A DNA stretch of 54,431 nt from Defluviitaleaceae bacterium (GTDB lineage: Bacteria > Bacillota > Clostridia > Lachnospirales > WQUN01): contig WRAH01000017.1 of assembly GCA_009780315.1 (NCBI GenBank), positions 1 to 54,431 on the forward strand, in the 5' to 3' direction. This document shows positions 16,842 through 24,997 of the stretch, piece after piece (the stretch's first letter is position 1; each line of letters opens with the position of its first letter). The notes under the pieces were generated by a model that worked only from the letters and a program-made list of their open reading frames with translations, was not told where the DNA came from and searched no databases. Position numbers and translations under genes: made by a program.

Positions 16842-17783
16842 TTATTGTTGAAGTCTATTCATTGTGCGCTCGTGAATAGTATAGTCTACATTTTCTACCC
16901 ATGTTTCTATGATTTCGCTAAAAATCTCTGCGCGGCCTGCATTGATAAACTGGGTACGGAATGATTCTTCTATCTCATCCAAGTTATCATCACGGCTGTA
17001 TGCATATACAAGCACATGCAATTCTCCATCACTGCTTGAAACAACATTAGAAATTTCCCCTGCTTGCAATGACATAATTTGCATCCAGCCATCCCAAATA
17101 TCCAGTTCCTCTATCACTTCAAAGGCTTCACCTACTGTGATACCCTCTTCTGCATTGTAATGTATTGAAAATTCACGAATCAGACTGTCAAAGTCTTCAC
17201 CGCCATGGGCTCTCATTGAAATATCAATGATATCATCCATATTATCATGCGCAATGTACTTCACTTGCAATTCGGCATATAAATCCCCTTGAAATTGGAT
17301 ATAATCGGCTAAACCTTCTTGAAATTCATCATCCATAAATGTGTAGTCTGGCACATAATGATTCATCAAATGGGCGCGCAACTCACCGCCAAAGCCCATT
17401 TCAGGACTCCACGCACTCATTAAGTCAGCCATACGCCCATGGGGAATTTGCAGTTCATCTAAGCCAAGCATTCCTGCAAGCATTTCTAAATTTTCACGTT
17501 CTTCTTCGGTTATGCTGATGTTGTGCTGGTTAGCACGATTTAATATGGTTAGTGCTTCAACAAGGGCATCTTCGTCTCTTATAAACTGAAATTCTGAGGT
17601 TGCAATACGTTCGCCTTCAAAGGTCATAATCCAGCGTTGGCTTTGCATGTCCCATACAGCGATTCCAATTAAAATGGCGGCAACTGCCACGATACCTAAG
17701 GCGATTGCTGTTGACAGACGCTTTTTGTTTTTAAGCTTGCGCTCAATTTCTTTGTTTTGAGATTTTCTACTTTGATTTTCCAT
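16842..17783 (-). CDS. Membrane-anchored SurA/PrsA-like protein (putative foldase)
   Basis: 313 residues. A basic N-terminus is followed by a single membrane anchor (about 24-46), and the rest should lie outside the membrane. An N-terminal helical part like SurA_N is followed by a stretch (about 185-265) resembling a parvulin-type prolyl isomerase region. The usual parvulin core motifs are weak, so it may have lost catalysis. The outer domain is acidic. It occupies the place where tlyA is often found, between dxs and nadK. It overlaps dxs by 17 bases. The function is inferred from general layout only. Confidence 0.55.
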   Translation of the reverse strand: MENQSRKSQNKEIERKLKNKKRLSTAIALGIVAVAAILIGIAVWDMQSQRWIMTFEGERIATSEFQFIRDEDALVEALTILNRANQHNISITEEERENLEMLAGMLGLDELQIPHGRMADLMSAWSPEMGFGGELRAHLMNHYVPDYTFMDDEFQEGLADYIQFQGDLYAELQVKYIAHDNMDDIIDISMRAHGGEDFDSLIREFSIHYNAEEGITVGEAFEVIEELDIWDGWMQIMSLQAGEISNVVSSSDGELHVLVYAYSRDDNLDEIEESFRTQFINAGRAEIFSEIIETWVENVDYTIHERTMNRLQQ

Positions 17784-19656
17784 GGTTGTTCTCCTTCATT
17801 ATATTGTCTATTTTTGTTGCAATTGAATCCGTGTCTAGTTTGTACTTGGCAAAGAGCTGGGCTCGTGTGCCTGACTCAAGGTATGCATCTGGAAATGCGA
17901 ATGGGTAGAAACGAGGCGGTTTGCCGCGGGAAGCCGCAATGATTGCGTCTTGAAGCCGAGTACCATACCCCCCAAGTCTTACCCCGTCTTCAATAGTGAA
18001 TACATAAGCATATTCTGCCAGCTTTGCAGATAAATCCATGTCCAAAGGCTTTACAAACCTTGCATTTACAAGACTGGGTGCATGTCCGTTTTCTTTTAGT
18101 TTATCCACAACGGCGGCGGCAGTATCCATCATTGCGCCTATGTTTACGATGGCTAGTTTTTTATCATCACTAGGGATTATGATTTCTGACCGTCCGTACA
18201 CTATAGGGCTTGCCATTTTTTCCGGCGCAGTGTCTTTGGGGTACCTTATTGCCACTGGGCCGTCATGTTTTAGGGCAAAGTCAAACATTGCTTCAAGCTC
18301 TGCCCCACTTGACGGCGCAAGAATGGTCATGTTTGGAATATGGGAAAGAAATGATAAGTCATAAATACCTTGATGTGTTTCCCCATCACCAGCCACAGCA
18401 CCGCCATGGTCTATGGCAAAGATTACAGGCAAATTTTGCAGGGCGACATCATGCATAATTTGGTCGTAAGCCCTTTGTAGAAAGGATGAGTATACGCCTA
18501 CAATCGGACGCATTCCCCCTTGTGCAAGCCCTGCGGCAAATAACACCGCATGACTTTCCGCAATTCCCACATCAAAAAACCGCTGAGAGAAACGTTCCTT
18601 AAATTTTGCTAGCCCTGTTCCGTCAGCCATTGCGGCAGAAACGGCAACAATACGCGGGTCAGCAGCGGCACGGCGGCAAATATATTTAGAGAAAACATCT
18701 GTATAGCTTGGTTTTGACGCACTTGCCATGGGCTTTCCTGTATGGACGCAAAATGTACTCACACCATGAAAACTTTTAGGGGAACGTTCAGCGATATTGT
18801 ACCCCTTGCCCTTTTTTGTGTGTACGTGCAGCAGGACAGGGCCTTTGATGTTGCGTACCCCTCGCAAAACATGCAAAAGTGCAGGGATATCATGCCCATT
18901 CACTGGGCCGATATATTTAAAGCCCATTTCCTCAAATAAAACACCCGGCAAAACCATATGTTTTATCATTCCTTTTGCCGCTTTAATGCCTTTGGAAATT
19001 GGCGAGCCAAGGATGGGAAGGTTGTCCAAAACTTGATGTACACCTTCTTTTGCGCCCAAGTACTCTGACGCAGTGCGGATTTCGTTTAAGTGACGGGAAA
19101 GGGCACCTACATTTTTGCTGATAGACATTTGATTATCATTTAAGATAACCAGCACATTTGTGTTAGAACGCCCTGCATTGTTTAGCCCTTCAAAAGAAAG
19201 TCCGCCTGTCATTGAGCCATCACCAACCACAGCAATGACATGGGCATTGGTTGGCTTCTTTTTTAAGTCTCGGGCAACTGCCAGCCCCAGCGCGGCAGAA
19301 ATTGCAGTAGAGCTATGCCCTGTGCCAAAAGCATCATGAGGGCTTTCATTGATTTTGGGAAACCCACTAAGCCCATCCATTTGACGCAAAGAATCAAAGC
19401 AGTCCTTCCGCCCTGTCAAAATTTTATGTACATAGGATTGATGTCCTACGTCCCATACAATTTTGTCATGGGGCGTATTAAAAATGGTATGCAAAGCCAG
19501 CGTCAGTTCAACTACGCCTAAATTAGAGGCAAGATGTCCGCCTGTGTCACTAATGCTATGAATCAAAAATTTACGAATGTCTGCTGCCAACAGCTTTAAA
19601 TCCGAAGACTTTAGCCCCTTTAAGTCTTTTATACTGTGAAAATCCTCTAGTTTCAT
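17767..19656 (-). CDS. dxs: 1-deoxy-D-xylulose-5-phosphate synthase
   Basis: The first enzyme of the MEP isoprenoid pathway: pyruvate plus glyceraldehyde-3-phosphate gives DXP, with thiamine diphosphate. The 629 residues show the N-terminal S-N-L-G-V-V-E-L-T-L-A-L-H block, the thiamine diphosphate motif G-D-G-S-M-T-G-G through N-N-A-G and N-D-N-Q-M-S-I-S, the middle-domain V-G-I-A-E-S-H-A-V with the catalytic Glu, and the C-terminal transketolase domain. The start follows AAGGAGG closely. The gene lies 12 bases after the PAP2-like gene. ispA, normally its neighbour, is absent here. Confidence 0.97.
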   Translation of the reverse strand: MKLEDFHSIKDLKGLKSSDLKLLAADIRKFLIHSISDTGGHLASNLGVVELTLALHTIFNTPHDKIVWDVGHQSYVHKILTGRKDCFDSLRQMDGLSGFPKINESPHDAFGTGHSSTAISAALGLAVARDLKKKPTNAHVIAVVGDGSMTGGLSFEGLNNAGRSNTNVLVILNDNQMSISKNVGALSRHLNEIRTASEYLGAKEGVHQVLDNLPILGSPISKGIKAAKGMIKHMVLPGVLFEEMGFKYIGPVNGHDIPALLHVLRGVRNIKGPVLLHVHTKKGKGYNIAERSPKSFHGVSTFCVHTGKPMASASKPSYTDVFSKYICRRAAADPRIVAVSAAMADGTGLAKFKERFSQRFFDVGIAESHAVLFAAGLAQGGMRPIVGVYSSFLQRAYDQIMHDVALQNLPVIFAIDHGGAVAGDGETHQGIYDLSFLSHIPNMTILAPSSGAELEAMFDFALKHDGPVAIRYPKDTAPEKMASPIVYGRSEIIIPSDDKKLAIVNIGAMMDTAAAVVDKLKENGHAPSLVNARFVKPLDMDLSAKLAEYAYVFTIEDGVRLGGYGTRLQDAIIAASRGKPPRFYPFAFPDAYLESGTRAQLFAKYKLDTDSIATKIDNIMKENNHGKSK

Positions 19657-19668
19657 AAAATGCCTCCT

Positions 19669-20136
19669 TCAAGACGTAACCAGCGGGAATATTTCAAATG
19701 AAACAAGTGCAACCACCAGCCCTAAAATTGCCCCTGCAAATACCTCCACAGGGCGATGTCCCAGAAGTTCTTTTAATTTTTCATCCAATTTAATGCCTTG
19801 GTCTTCTAGTTTTGAAAAAAGAAAATTGATAGCCTCTGCTTGTTTGCCTGCGGCACGCCGAATACCCGCCGCATCATGCATAACCACAAGTGCAATAACT
19901 GCACTGATGGCAAAAACCGTCGTCCCAAAGCCCTCATACATGCCAATGGACACCGTTGCAGCAACAGACAGCGCACTATGAGAACTTGGCATTCCCCCAG
20001 TGCTTACAAACAAGGCTTTTTTCCACGATTTAGTGCGCCAATAGTCGAAAAATGTCTTTAAAATTTGCGCAATAATCATGGCTGTCAGTGCAGTAAGGAG
20101 ATGTCTGTTTGTGGCAAGTTCAGCTAAGGCAGTCAT
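19669..20136 (-). CDS. Divergent PAP2-family membrane protein (DUF212)
   Basis: 155 residues. The typical DUF212 landmarks are visible: I-A-Q-I-L-K near the start, G-G-M-P-S-S-H-S-A-L (about 47-56), V-M-H-D-A-A-G-I-R-R-A-A-G-K-Q-A near the middle and L-L-G-H-R-P-V-E-V-F-A-G near the C-terminus. The family is described as related to acid phosphatases and vanadium haloperoxidases. It is membrane-embedded, with five or so hydrophobic segments. A role in isoprenyl phosphate or lipid phosphate metabolism is plausible because it sits between xseB and dxs, in the place where ispA is usually found. That is inference. Confidence 0.88.
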   Translation of the reverse strand: MTALAELATNRHLLTALTAMIIAQILKTFFDYWRTKSWKKALFVSTGGMPSSHSALSVAATVSIGMYEGFGTTVFAISAVIALVVMHDAAGIRRAAGKQAEAINFLFSKLEDQGIKLDEKLKELLGHRPVEVFAGAILGLVVALVSFEIFPLVTS

Positions 20137-20376
20137 TTATCTCAAACCCTCTGTAAATGGCTCAAGCTCAAAAAGCCCGACCGCAGACTTTTGCAAGGTC
20201 AAAATTTCTGCTTCATGGACGCGTAAAGTCTCACCGCACTTTTCAGCTAAGGTTAAACCTTCTTTATATAGGGCTATTGCCGTGTCAAGGGGCGTAGACA
20301 CATCTTCTACTTGCTCCACAATGATGGATAGCCGCTCAAGATTTTCTTCAAATGATTGTTTTGTTTTTTTAGGCAT
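20137..20376 (-). CDS. xseB: Exodeoxyribonuclease VII small subunit
   Basis: The 79-residue partner of XseA. The protein is the expected helical hairpin: S-F-E-E-N-L-E-R-L near the start, then V-E-Q-V-E-D-V-S-T-P-L-D-T-A-I-A-L-Y-K-E-G and E-K-C-G-E-T-L. Together with XseA it degrades single-stranded DNA to oligonucleotides from both ends. The start overlaps the xseA stop by 8 bases, and the following gene begins directly after its stop. Confidence 0.94.
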   Translation of the reverse strand: MPKKTKQSFEENLERLSIIVEQVEDVSTPLDTAIALYKEGLTLAEKCGETLRVHEAEILTLQKSAVGLFELEPFTEGLR

Positions 20377-21514
20377 CTTTATAGTTTACCTCATCTATTT
20401 TTACATTGGCTTCACCATCTGCCCAGTATAGGGTGAGTGTGTCACCTGTGTTGAGTGTTTTTGCAGATAGGACTGCACTGCCATTTTCGGCACGAACCAG
20501 TGCGTATCCACGCTTAAATGCGGCATATGGAGATACTTTTTCCAGCAGTGCTTCTTGGTGAGAAAGCCTTTGCCATTCCCCTGAAAGCCTTATATCGGTC
20601 TGACGGGATAACTGGGCAGTTAAAGCTTTTGCATTGTCAAAACGTTTTTTCATGCTATTTTTCAAATTACGCGACAATGCGTCCTGCAAGTCTTGCACAT
20701 AATACATGACTTGCCGTTGGTCATACACAGCCATTTGTGCCGCCGCCGTTGGCGTAGGCGCGCGGGTATCTGCCACAAAGTCTGCAATGGTAAAATCCGT
20801 CTCATGGCCTACAGCAGAAATAACAGGAATTTTTGACCCAGCAATAGCTCTTGCTAAAACTTCATCATTAAATGCCCACAAATCTTCTATAGAGCCGCCG
20901 CCGCGCCCAATGATTATGACATCCGCTTTCCCCCATGCATTGACTTCTTTTAAAGCCCGTGCCAGGTCTGCCGCCGCGCCTTCGCCTTGTACAAGGGCAG
21001 GAGAAACCACAACCTTTACCGCATGATTGCGCCCGCGAATGATTCTAATGATATCTTGTACCGCCGCACCAGTGGGGCTTGTAATCACCGCAACACATTT
21101 TGCAAACTGTGGTAAGGGGCGTTTTTTTTCAGGGTCAAAAAGCCCTTCTCCTTCTAGCTTTTCCCGCAATTGATTAAATGCCAATTGCAACCCGCCTACC
21201 CCTGCCGGCTCAAGATACTCTACATATAATTGGTATTGTCCAGACTTTTCATACATAGAAAGCCGTCCAAATGCAATCACTTTCATTCCGCTTTTGGGCG
21301 TGAAAGCCAGTTCGCTTGCGTGTCCTTTAAACATCACACTGCTAATCGCCGCGGCAGGGTCTTTCAACGTAAAATATAAATGTCCTGATGCGTGGGCATT
21401 AAAGTTAGAAAGCTCACCTTCAATAAACAAACCCGTTAAAAGCGCGTCAGATTCTAATATTTTTTTTACATAACGGTTGACTTGGGCTACGGTAAATACT
21501 TGACGATGGTTCAT
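20369..21514 (-). CDS. xseA: Exodeoxyribonuclease VII large subunit
   Basis: 381 residues. This is somewhat shorter than the 400-450 usual for the family, mainly in the C-terminal coiled coil. An N-terminal OB-fold (about 1-100) carries the G-H-L-Y-F-T-L-K-D segment. The catalytic domain shows A-V-I-T-S-P-T-G-A-A-V-Q-D, G-R-G-G-G-S-I-E-D-L-W-A-F-N-D-E and S-A-V-G-H-E-T-D-F-T-I-A-D-F-V-A-D-x-R-A-P-T-P-T-A-A-A. All the family's conserved blocks are present, so it should be active with XseB. It overlaps nusB by 4 bases. Confidence 0.96.
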   Translation of the reverse strand: MNHRQVFTVAQVNRYVKKILESDALLTGLFIEGELSNFNAHASGHLYFTLKDPAAAISSVMFKGHASELAFTPKSGMKVIAFGRLSMYEKSGQYQLYVEYLEPAGVGGLQLAFNQLREKLEGEGLFDPEKKRPLPQFAKCVAVITSPTGAAVQDIIRIIRGRNHAVKVVVSPALVQGEGAAADLARALKEVNAWGKADVIIIGRGGGSIEDLWAFNDEVLARAIAGSKIPVISAVGHETDFTIADFVADTRAPTPTAAAQMAVYDQRQVMYYVQDLQDALSRNLKNSMKKRFDNAKALTAQLSRQTDIRLSGEWQRLSHQEALLEKVSPYAAFKRGYALVRAENGSAVLSAKTLNTGDTLTLYWADGEANVKIDEVNYKDA

Positions 21515-21993
21515 CGTTTGCTACCAATTTCCCTTGAAACATTGCCTAATACGCCGTTGATAAATGAAGGAGATTCGTCTGACCCATACTCCTTCGCAAG
21601 TTCCACCACTTCGTTTACTGCCACGCCAAGAGGTACATCAGGCTCACACAGCATTTCATAAATAGACAACCGCATGAGTGCCAAGTCTACTTTATTGATA
21701 CGGTCAATTGTCCATTCCCGCAAGAAATTTTCTATCACTTGGTCTATTTCTTCACGACGGTCAAAAACACCCCAGACTGCACGGTCTACATACGCTGCGT
21801 CACGTCCTTGGGGACGGTCTAGGTTTTCAAATGCTTCCACGCTGTCACTGCCCAAAAAATCATAATACTTTGCTTTAGAATCTGCCAGTATTTCTGTACT
21901 TTCTTGCTGATGGAATGATAGATGAAACGGAAGCTGAAATATGAGATGAAATGCATGACGGCGGGCATTGCGGCGGCTCATGGGTTTACTCAT
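21511..21993 (-). CDS. nusB: Transcription antitermination factor NusB
   Basis: 160 residues. It starts with the family's R-R-x-A-R-x-x-A-F-x-L-I-F-Q-L. The C-terminal half has L-R-E-W-T-I-D-R-I-N-K-V-D-L-A-L-M-R-L-S-I-Y-E-M and V-A-V-N-E-V-V-E-L-A-K-E-Y-G, followed by S-P-S-F-I-N-G-V-L-G. NusB works with NusE (S10) on boxA sites in rRNA transcription. It overlaps its neighbours on both sides by 4 bases. Confidence 0.95.
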   Translation of the reverse strand: MSKPMSRRNARRHAFHLIFQLPFHLSFHQQESTEILADSKAKYYDFLGSDSVEAFENLDRPQGRDAAYVDRAVWGVFDRREEIDQVIENFLREWTIDRINKVDLALMRLSIYEMLCEPDVPLGVAVNEVVELAKEYGSDESPSFINGVLGNVSREIGSKR

Positions 21994-22355
21994 GGGCGGC
22001 GTTGCTTTATGCCAACAATTTGTCCAACACTTACATTCACAGTGATGACATTTAAACCTGTCATGGTTTCAACGGCAGTTTTTACACGATTTTGTACTTC
22101 TGCACCAATTTCATGAAGTTTAGCACCCATGCGGACAGTAATTGCCACCCCAAGGGTTACGGTCTTATTCACCACGCTTACATTCACACCGCGCTCAAAC
22201 TGTTTACGCACTGCTTTTGGCGTTCTGTCTCCTTGAAAATATCCTGCAAGCCCTGCCACGCCTTCCACTTCCAACGCCGCTGTTCCTGCAATTTTTGCAA
22301 GCACTTCATCAGCAATGCGCACCGCACCGCCAGTTTCTTTTTTTATTTCTGTCAT
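21990..22355 (-). CDS. Asp23/Gls24-family protein
   Basis: 121 residues. The Asp23 pattern is clear: G-A-V-R-I-A-D-E-V-L-A-K-I-A-G-T-A-A-L near the start, E-V-E-G-V-A-G-L, then G-V-x-V, V-A-I-T-V-R-M-G and the amphipathic V-Q-N-R-V-K-T-A-V-E-T-M-T-G-L. Members are cell-envelope-associated or stress-linked proteins of Gram-positive bacteria, and their biochemical role is open. It is the first gene of the leftward operon and lies where Bacillota usually have it, ahead of nusB. Confidence 0.93.
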   Translation of the reverse strand: MTEIKKETGGAVRIADEVLAKIAGTAALEVEGVAGLAGYFQGDRTPKAVRKQFERGVNVSVVNKTVTLGVAITVRMGAKLHEIGAEVQNRVKTAVETMTGLNVITVNVSVGQIVGIKQRRP

Positions 22356-22402
22356 GTCACGGTATCCTTTCCTAAGACAAATTCCAAATATATCCCCAGT
22401 GG

Positions 22403-22430
22403 ATTATAACAAACCCTAGAAATTTTGCAA
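22403..22430 (-). promoter_or_regulatory. Promoter of the Asp23-to-recN operon
   Basis: On the minus strand: -35 TTGCAA (22430-22425), a 16-base spacer and a perfect -10 TATAAT (22408-22403). The leader to the Asp23 start is about 40 bases and includes GGAAAGGA. Confidence 0.7.
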
Positions 22431-22466
22431 TATTTCATTTGCTATTTTTATTTGCAGACAAAGTAG

Positions 22467-22620
22467 TTTACAGCTTTTATACGACTGGGTTATAATAAAA
22501 AGAAGTCAGCGCGGTAACGCTGACCCCTTAACATTGGGCGGTGGCAAGTGTTTATTTGCCCCATTCCATTAGTTAAATTTGCGATAAGCCGTTTTCTTTG
22601 TGTGAGCGGCTTATTTTTTT
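22467..22620 (+). ncRNA. Small-RNA-like repeat, copy 1, with promoter
   Basis: A promoter (TTTACA 22467-22472, 18-base spacer, TATAAT 22491-22496) drives a predicted RNA of about 119 nt (22502-22620). It folds into hairpin 1 GTCAGCG/CGCTGAC (22505-22524), hairpin 2 GGCAA/TTGCC inside GGGC..GCCC (22536-22562), and a terminator ATAAGCCG/CGGCTTAT (22584-22614) with seven U. A second copy lies at 24872-24997. No reading frame fits inside. The layout resembles short antitoxin or regulatory RNAs, but no partner gene is recognisable, so the role is open. Confidence 0.6.
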
Positions 22621-22660
22621 GTGCTATTGAGGGGCTCCCATTCAATTTTGTGTCGTATAT

Positions 22661-22717
22661 GCGCACACAAAGATTTTTTTGAGCGTGTCTGCGATACAGA
22701 CAAGCAGATTTTTTTAT
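22661..22717. repeat. Dispersed hairpin repeat, copy A
   Basis: The sequence starts GCGCACACAAAGA, runs through a T stretch to GAGCGTG, then GTCTG-CGATA-CAGAC (perfect 5-bp hairpin) and a second T stretch. The related copies are at 24783-24827 (first half only well kept) and 27911-27966. Each has complementary ends around a T run, like back-to-back terminators. Copy A lies 40 bases beyond small-RNA copy 1. Confidence 0.6.
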
Positions 22718-22872
22718 GCTAGGATTTTAACAAAGAGACGGTGAACAACATTTACTAAATGTTTAAATTACAAATAATTTCATTTTTAAATTTTGAATGA
22801 AAGCATTTGATTGAAAACTACATTGGGGTTTCAAGTATCACAAAATAATTAAATTTTTGAAGGAGGTCTAAT

Positions 22873-23397
22873 ATGACCAAAGGAATTAAAAAGGTATTGT
22901 CGTTATGTTGTGCAGTGCTTCTGGTGTCACAAGTCAACATGGTATTTGCAGAAGAAATGACAGACGCTGACTTTAGCAACATGCCACAGCAAGAAATTGC
23001 AACTAGAGACTTACGCCCACAGCCAGCCCCACGGACGCAGTCAACTTTTATTAACATGCAAATAAACCACCTAAGTCCGCAAAGCTGGTCAATTCCCAAT
23101 CCAGAATTAACTTCAATTCAAAGTGTACCTGTCAGCAGAGTAAACAACAGAGCTGTAATAGTCATGCACACTGTGAATAGAACTGCAAATATTGGGCTCG
23201 TTCAAGTCAGTGGTAGTGATATAAGACCCATAAATGTACAGGCACGGGGAAATGCACGGGCAGGTATTGCATTTACTGACAAGTTTCAATTTCATGTAGG
23301 TACGCTTAACAGTTTTCATGGTAACGTACATGGATTTATAAGAAACACAAGTAATAGCACTATAACCAATTCACAAATCCAATTTGTAGCATCATAG
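22873..23397 (+). CDS. Small secreted protein of unknown function
   Basis: 174 residues with a signal peptide (basic MTKGIKK, hydrophobic core to about residue 24, cleavage after VFA). The mature part is polar, with several proline and asparagine/threonine-rich stretches, and contains no cysteine or known motif. AAGGAGG (22860-22866) precedes the ATG. It has no operon partner visible; the next gene starts about 108 bases later with its own upstream region. The secreted nature is well supported and the function is not. Confidence 0.75.
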   Translation: MTKGIKKVLSLCCAVLLVSQVNMVFAEEMTDADFSNMPQQEIATRDLRPQPAPRTQSTFINMQINHLSPQSWSIPNPELTSIQSVPVSRVNNRAVIVMHTVNRTANIGLVQVSGSDIRPINVQARGNARAGIAFTDKFQFHVGTLNSFHGNVHGFIRNTSNSTITNSQIQFVAS

Positions 23398-23504
23398 TAA
23401 TATATAAATCTTGATACTTGAAACCTTATGAAGCATTAAAGGAATGCGCAGGAATAGTTCATTTTTGTGCATTCCTTATTGAAAATGAGATGGGAGTTGT
23501 TATT

Positions 23505-24110
23505 TTGAAAAAATTATTTAATTTATTTTTATGTATTGTTTTTTTAAGTTTAAGCGGATGTAATGGTAGACAATCCAATGAAATGCCACAAGTTAGTGAA
23601 GTATTACTTGAATTATATCCAGTAAGAGTATTGGATGTTGATGTTATTATAGATGAGTATGGTTATGTAGAATATGGTACAGAAGCATATGAAATATTGG
23701 CTAATTTAGTATTAGCAGATTTTACGCTTGGTAATGCAAGATATTTTGCAGAGGCATATGATTTATTTTATGAAAGTGAATTTAGACGAGGCTTGAGAGA
23801 CTCTGTGCTACAAATAAATGAAGCAGCTCCAATTGGAGTAGATACTATTTTTGATTATAGCATTCACTACATCCGTAGAATTAGTCCAAATTTATTTTAT
23901 GTAAATCACGCGCGCACAGATTATTGGTTTGAGCATGATATGGAAATAGTCATATTTTCAGCAAACCGATTTGTTTTACTTACAGAAGAAAACCAACTTT
24001 TTTTAGTGAGCTATCCATTAGGAGACCTTCCTGAAGTTTACACAAAAGGGTTAGAATCACTCATTGAGGAAATTGACTCTGCTGCTGATTATATTGTAAT
24101 TGAGCTTTAG
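23505..24110 (+). CDS. Lipoprotein, tandem paralogue 1
   Basis: 201 residues. A short signal ends in the lipobox L-S-G-C, so the protein is exported and lipid-anchored. The start is taken as TTG at 23505, with GGGAG (23492-23496). This gives the same length and the same beginning (K-K-L/F) as the neighbouring paralogue, whereas the frame upstream to 23418 is not matched there. The mature chain is acidic (many E and D, pattern V-L-D-V-D-V-I-x-D-E-x-G-Y-V-E-Y-G-T-E-A-Y) and is over 70 percent identical by eye to the next gene. No family is recognised. Confidence 0.78.
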   Translation: MKKLFNLFLCIVFLSLSGCNGRQSNEMPQVSEVLLELYPVRVLDVDVIIDEYGYVEYGTEAYEILANLVLADFTLGNARYFAEAYDLFYESEFRRGLRDSVLQINEAAPIGVDTIFDYSIHYIRRISPNLFYVNHARTDYWFEHDMEIVIFSANRFVLLTEENQLFLVSYPLGDLPEVYTKGLESLIEEIDSAADYIVIEL

Positions 24111-24150
24111 ATATTATTAAGGAACATGTAAGCTGGATTGGAGTTGTGCT

Positions 24151-24756
24151 GTGAAAAAACTTTTGTGTGTATTGATAAGTACTGTTGTTTTAAGTTTAAG
24201 CGGATGTAATGATAGTCGAGCCGATGAAGTGTTACAAGTTAGCGACGTACTGCTTGAATTATATCCAGTAAGGGTATTGGATGTTGATGTTATTGTTGAT
24301 GAACATGGTTATGTAGAGTATGGCACAGAAGCATATGAAATACTGGCTAATTTAGTGTTACGCAATTTTGCACTTGTTAATGCAAGATATTTTGCAGAAT
24401 CATTTGACTTATTTTACGAAAGTGAATTTAGACAAGGTTTTAGAAATTTTGTGATTGAAATGGGTGAGGCTAGACCAGACGGAATAATTCCAATCTTCGA
24501 TTATAGCGTTAATTACATTCGTAGGATTAGTCCAAATTTGTTTTACGTAAATCATGCGTATACAGATTATAATTATGAACATGCCATGGAGATAGTAGTA
24601 TTTTCAGCAAATCAATTTATTTTACTTACAGAAGAAAACCTGCTTTTTTTAGTGGGTTATCCATTAGGAGACCTTCCCGAAGTTTACACAAGAGGGCTAG
24701 AATCAATCATTGAGGAAATTCGCTCGGTTGCTGATTATATTGTAATTGAATTATAG
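24151..24756 (+). CDS. Lipoprotein, tandem paralogue 2
   Basis: 201 residues, beginning with GTG (24151) after GGAG (24140-24143), with lipobox L-S-G-C. It matches paralogue 1 along its whole length: the Y-P-V-R-V-L-D-V-D-V-I block, N-A-R-Y-F-A-E, F-Y-E-S-E-F-R and the L-G-D-L-P-E-V-Y-T ending. The two genes are 40 bases apart and probably arose by tandem duplication. Differences are scattered, with no frameshift, so both look functional. The role is unknown. It is directly followed by the repeat elements at 24783-24997. Confidence 0.78.
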   Translation: MKKLLCVLISTVVLSLSGCNDSRADEVLQVSDVLLELYPVRVLDVDVIVDEHGYVEYGTEAYEILANLVLRNFALVNARYFAESFDLFYESEFRQGFRNFVIEMGEARPDGIIPIFDYSVNYIRRISPNLFYVNHAYTDYNYEHAMEIVVFSANQFILLTEENLLFLVGYPLGDLPEVYTRGLESIIEEIRSVADYIVIEL

Positions 24757-24782
24757 ATGTTATTAAGTTTTGTAATGTAAGT

Positions 24783-24827
24783 ACGCACACAAAGATTTTT
24801 TTGTGCGTGTGGGTAGCACCTATCTTT
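24783..24827. repeat. Dispersed hairpin repeat, copy B
   Basis: It starts ACGCACACAAAGA, has a T run, then GTGCGTG, so the ends ACGCAC/GTGCGT can pair. It shares about 24 of the first 28 bases with copy A at 22661, but the GTCTG hairpin half has diverged (GGGTAGCACC). It lies between lipoprotein 2 and small-RNA copy 2. Confidence 0.5.
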
Positions 24828-24871
24828 TAATGACTAAATGCAAGTATAAAAATGTTTTGCCATAAACAGAT

Positions 24872-24997
24872 TATAATAAAAAAGCCAGCGCGGTAACGCT
24901 AGCTTTTTTATTGGGCGGTGGCAGTTGTTTATCTATCCCATTCCATTGGTTAAATTTGCGATAAGCCGTTTTCTTTGTGTGAGCGGCTTATTTTTTT
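24872..24997 (+). ncRNA. Small-RNA-like repeat, copy 2
   Basis: TATAAT at 24872-24877 is followed by a predicted RNA from about 24883 to 24997. Hairpin 1 is AGC-C-AGCG/CGCT-A-GCT, with a T run of its own (24903-24909). The GGGCGGTGGCAG segment follows, and then the terminator ATAAGCCG/CGGCTTAT with seven U. The second half is almost base-for-base the same as copy 1. The -35 region is poor here, so copy 2 may be weaker. The end meets the stop of the triple-AbrB gene on the other strand. Confidence 0.55.

Noticed and set aside
24958..24990. Terminator for the triple-AbrB gene
   Set aside because: The hairpin at its stop has a T run only on the plus strand, so it ends small-RNA copy 2 and not the AbrB transcript.
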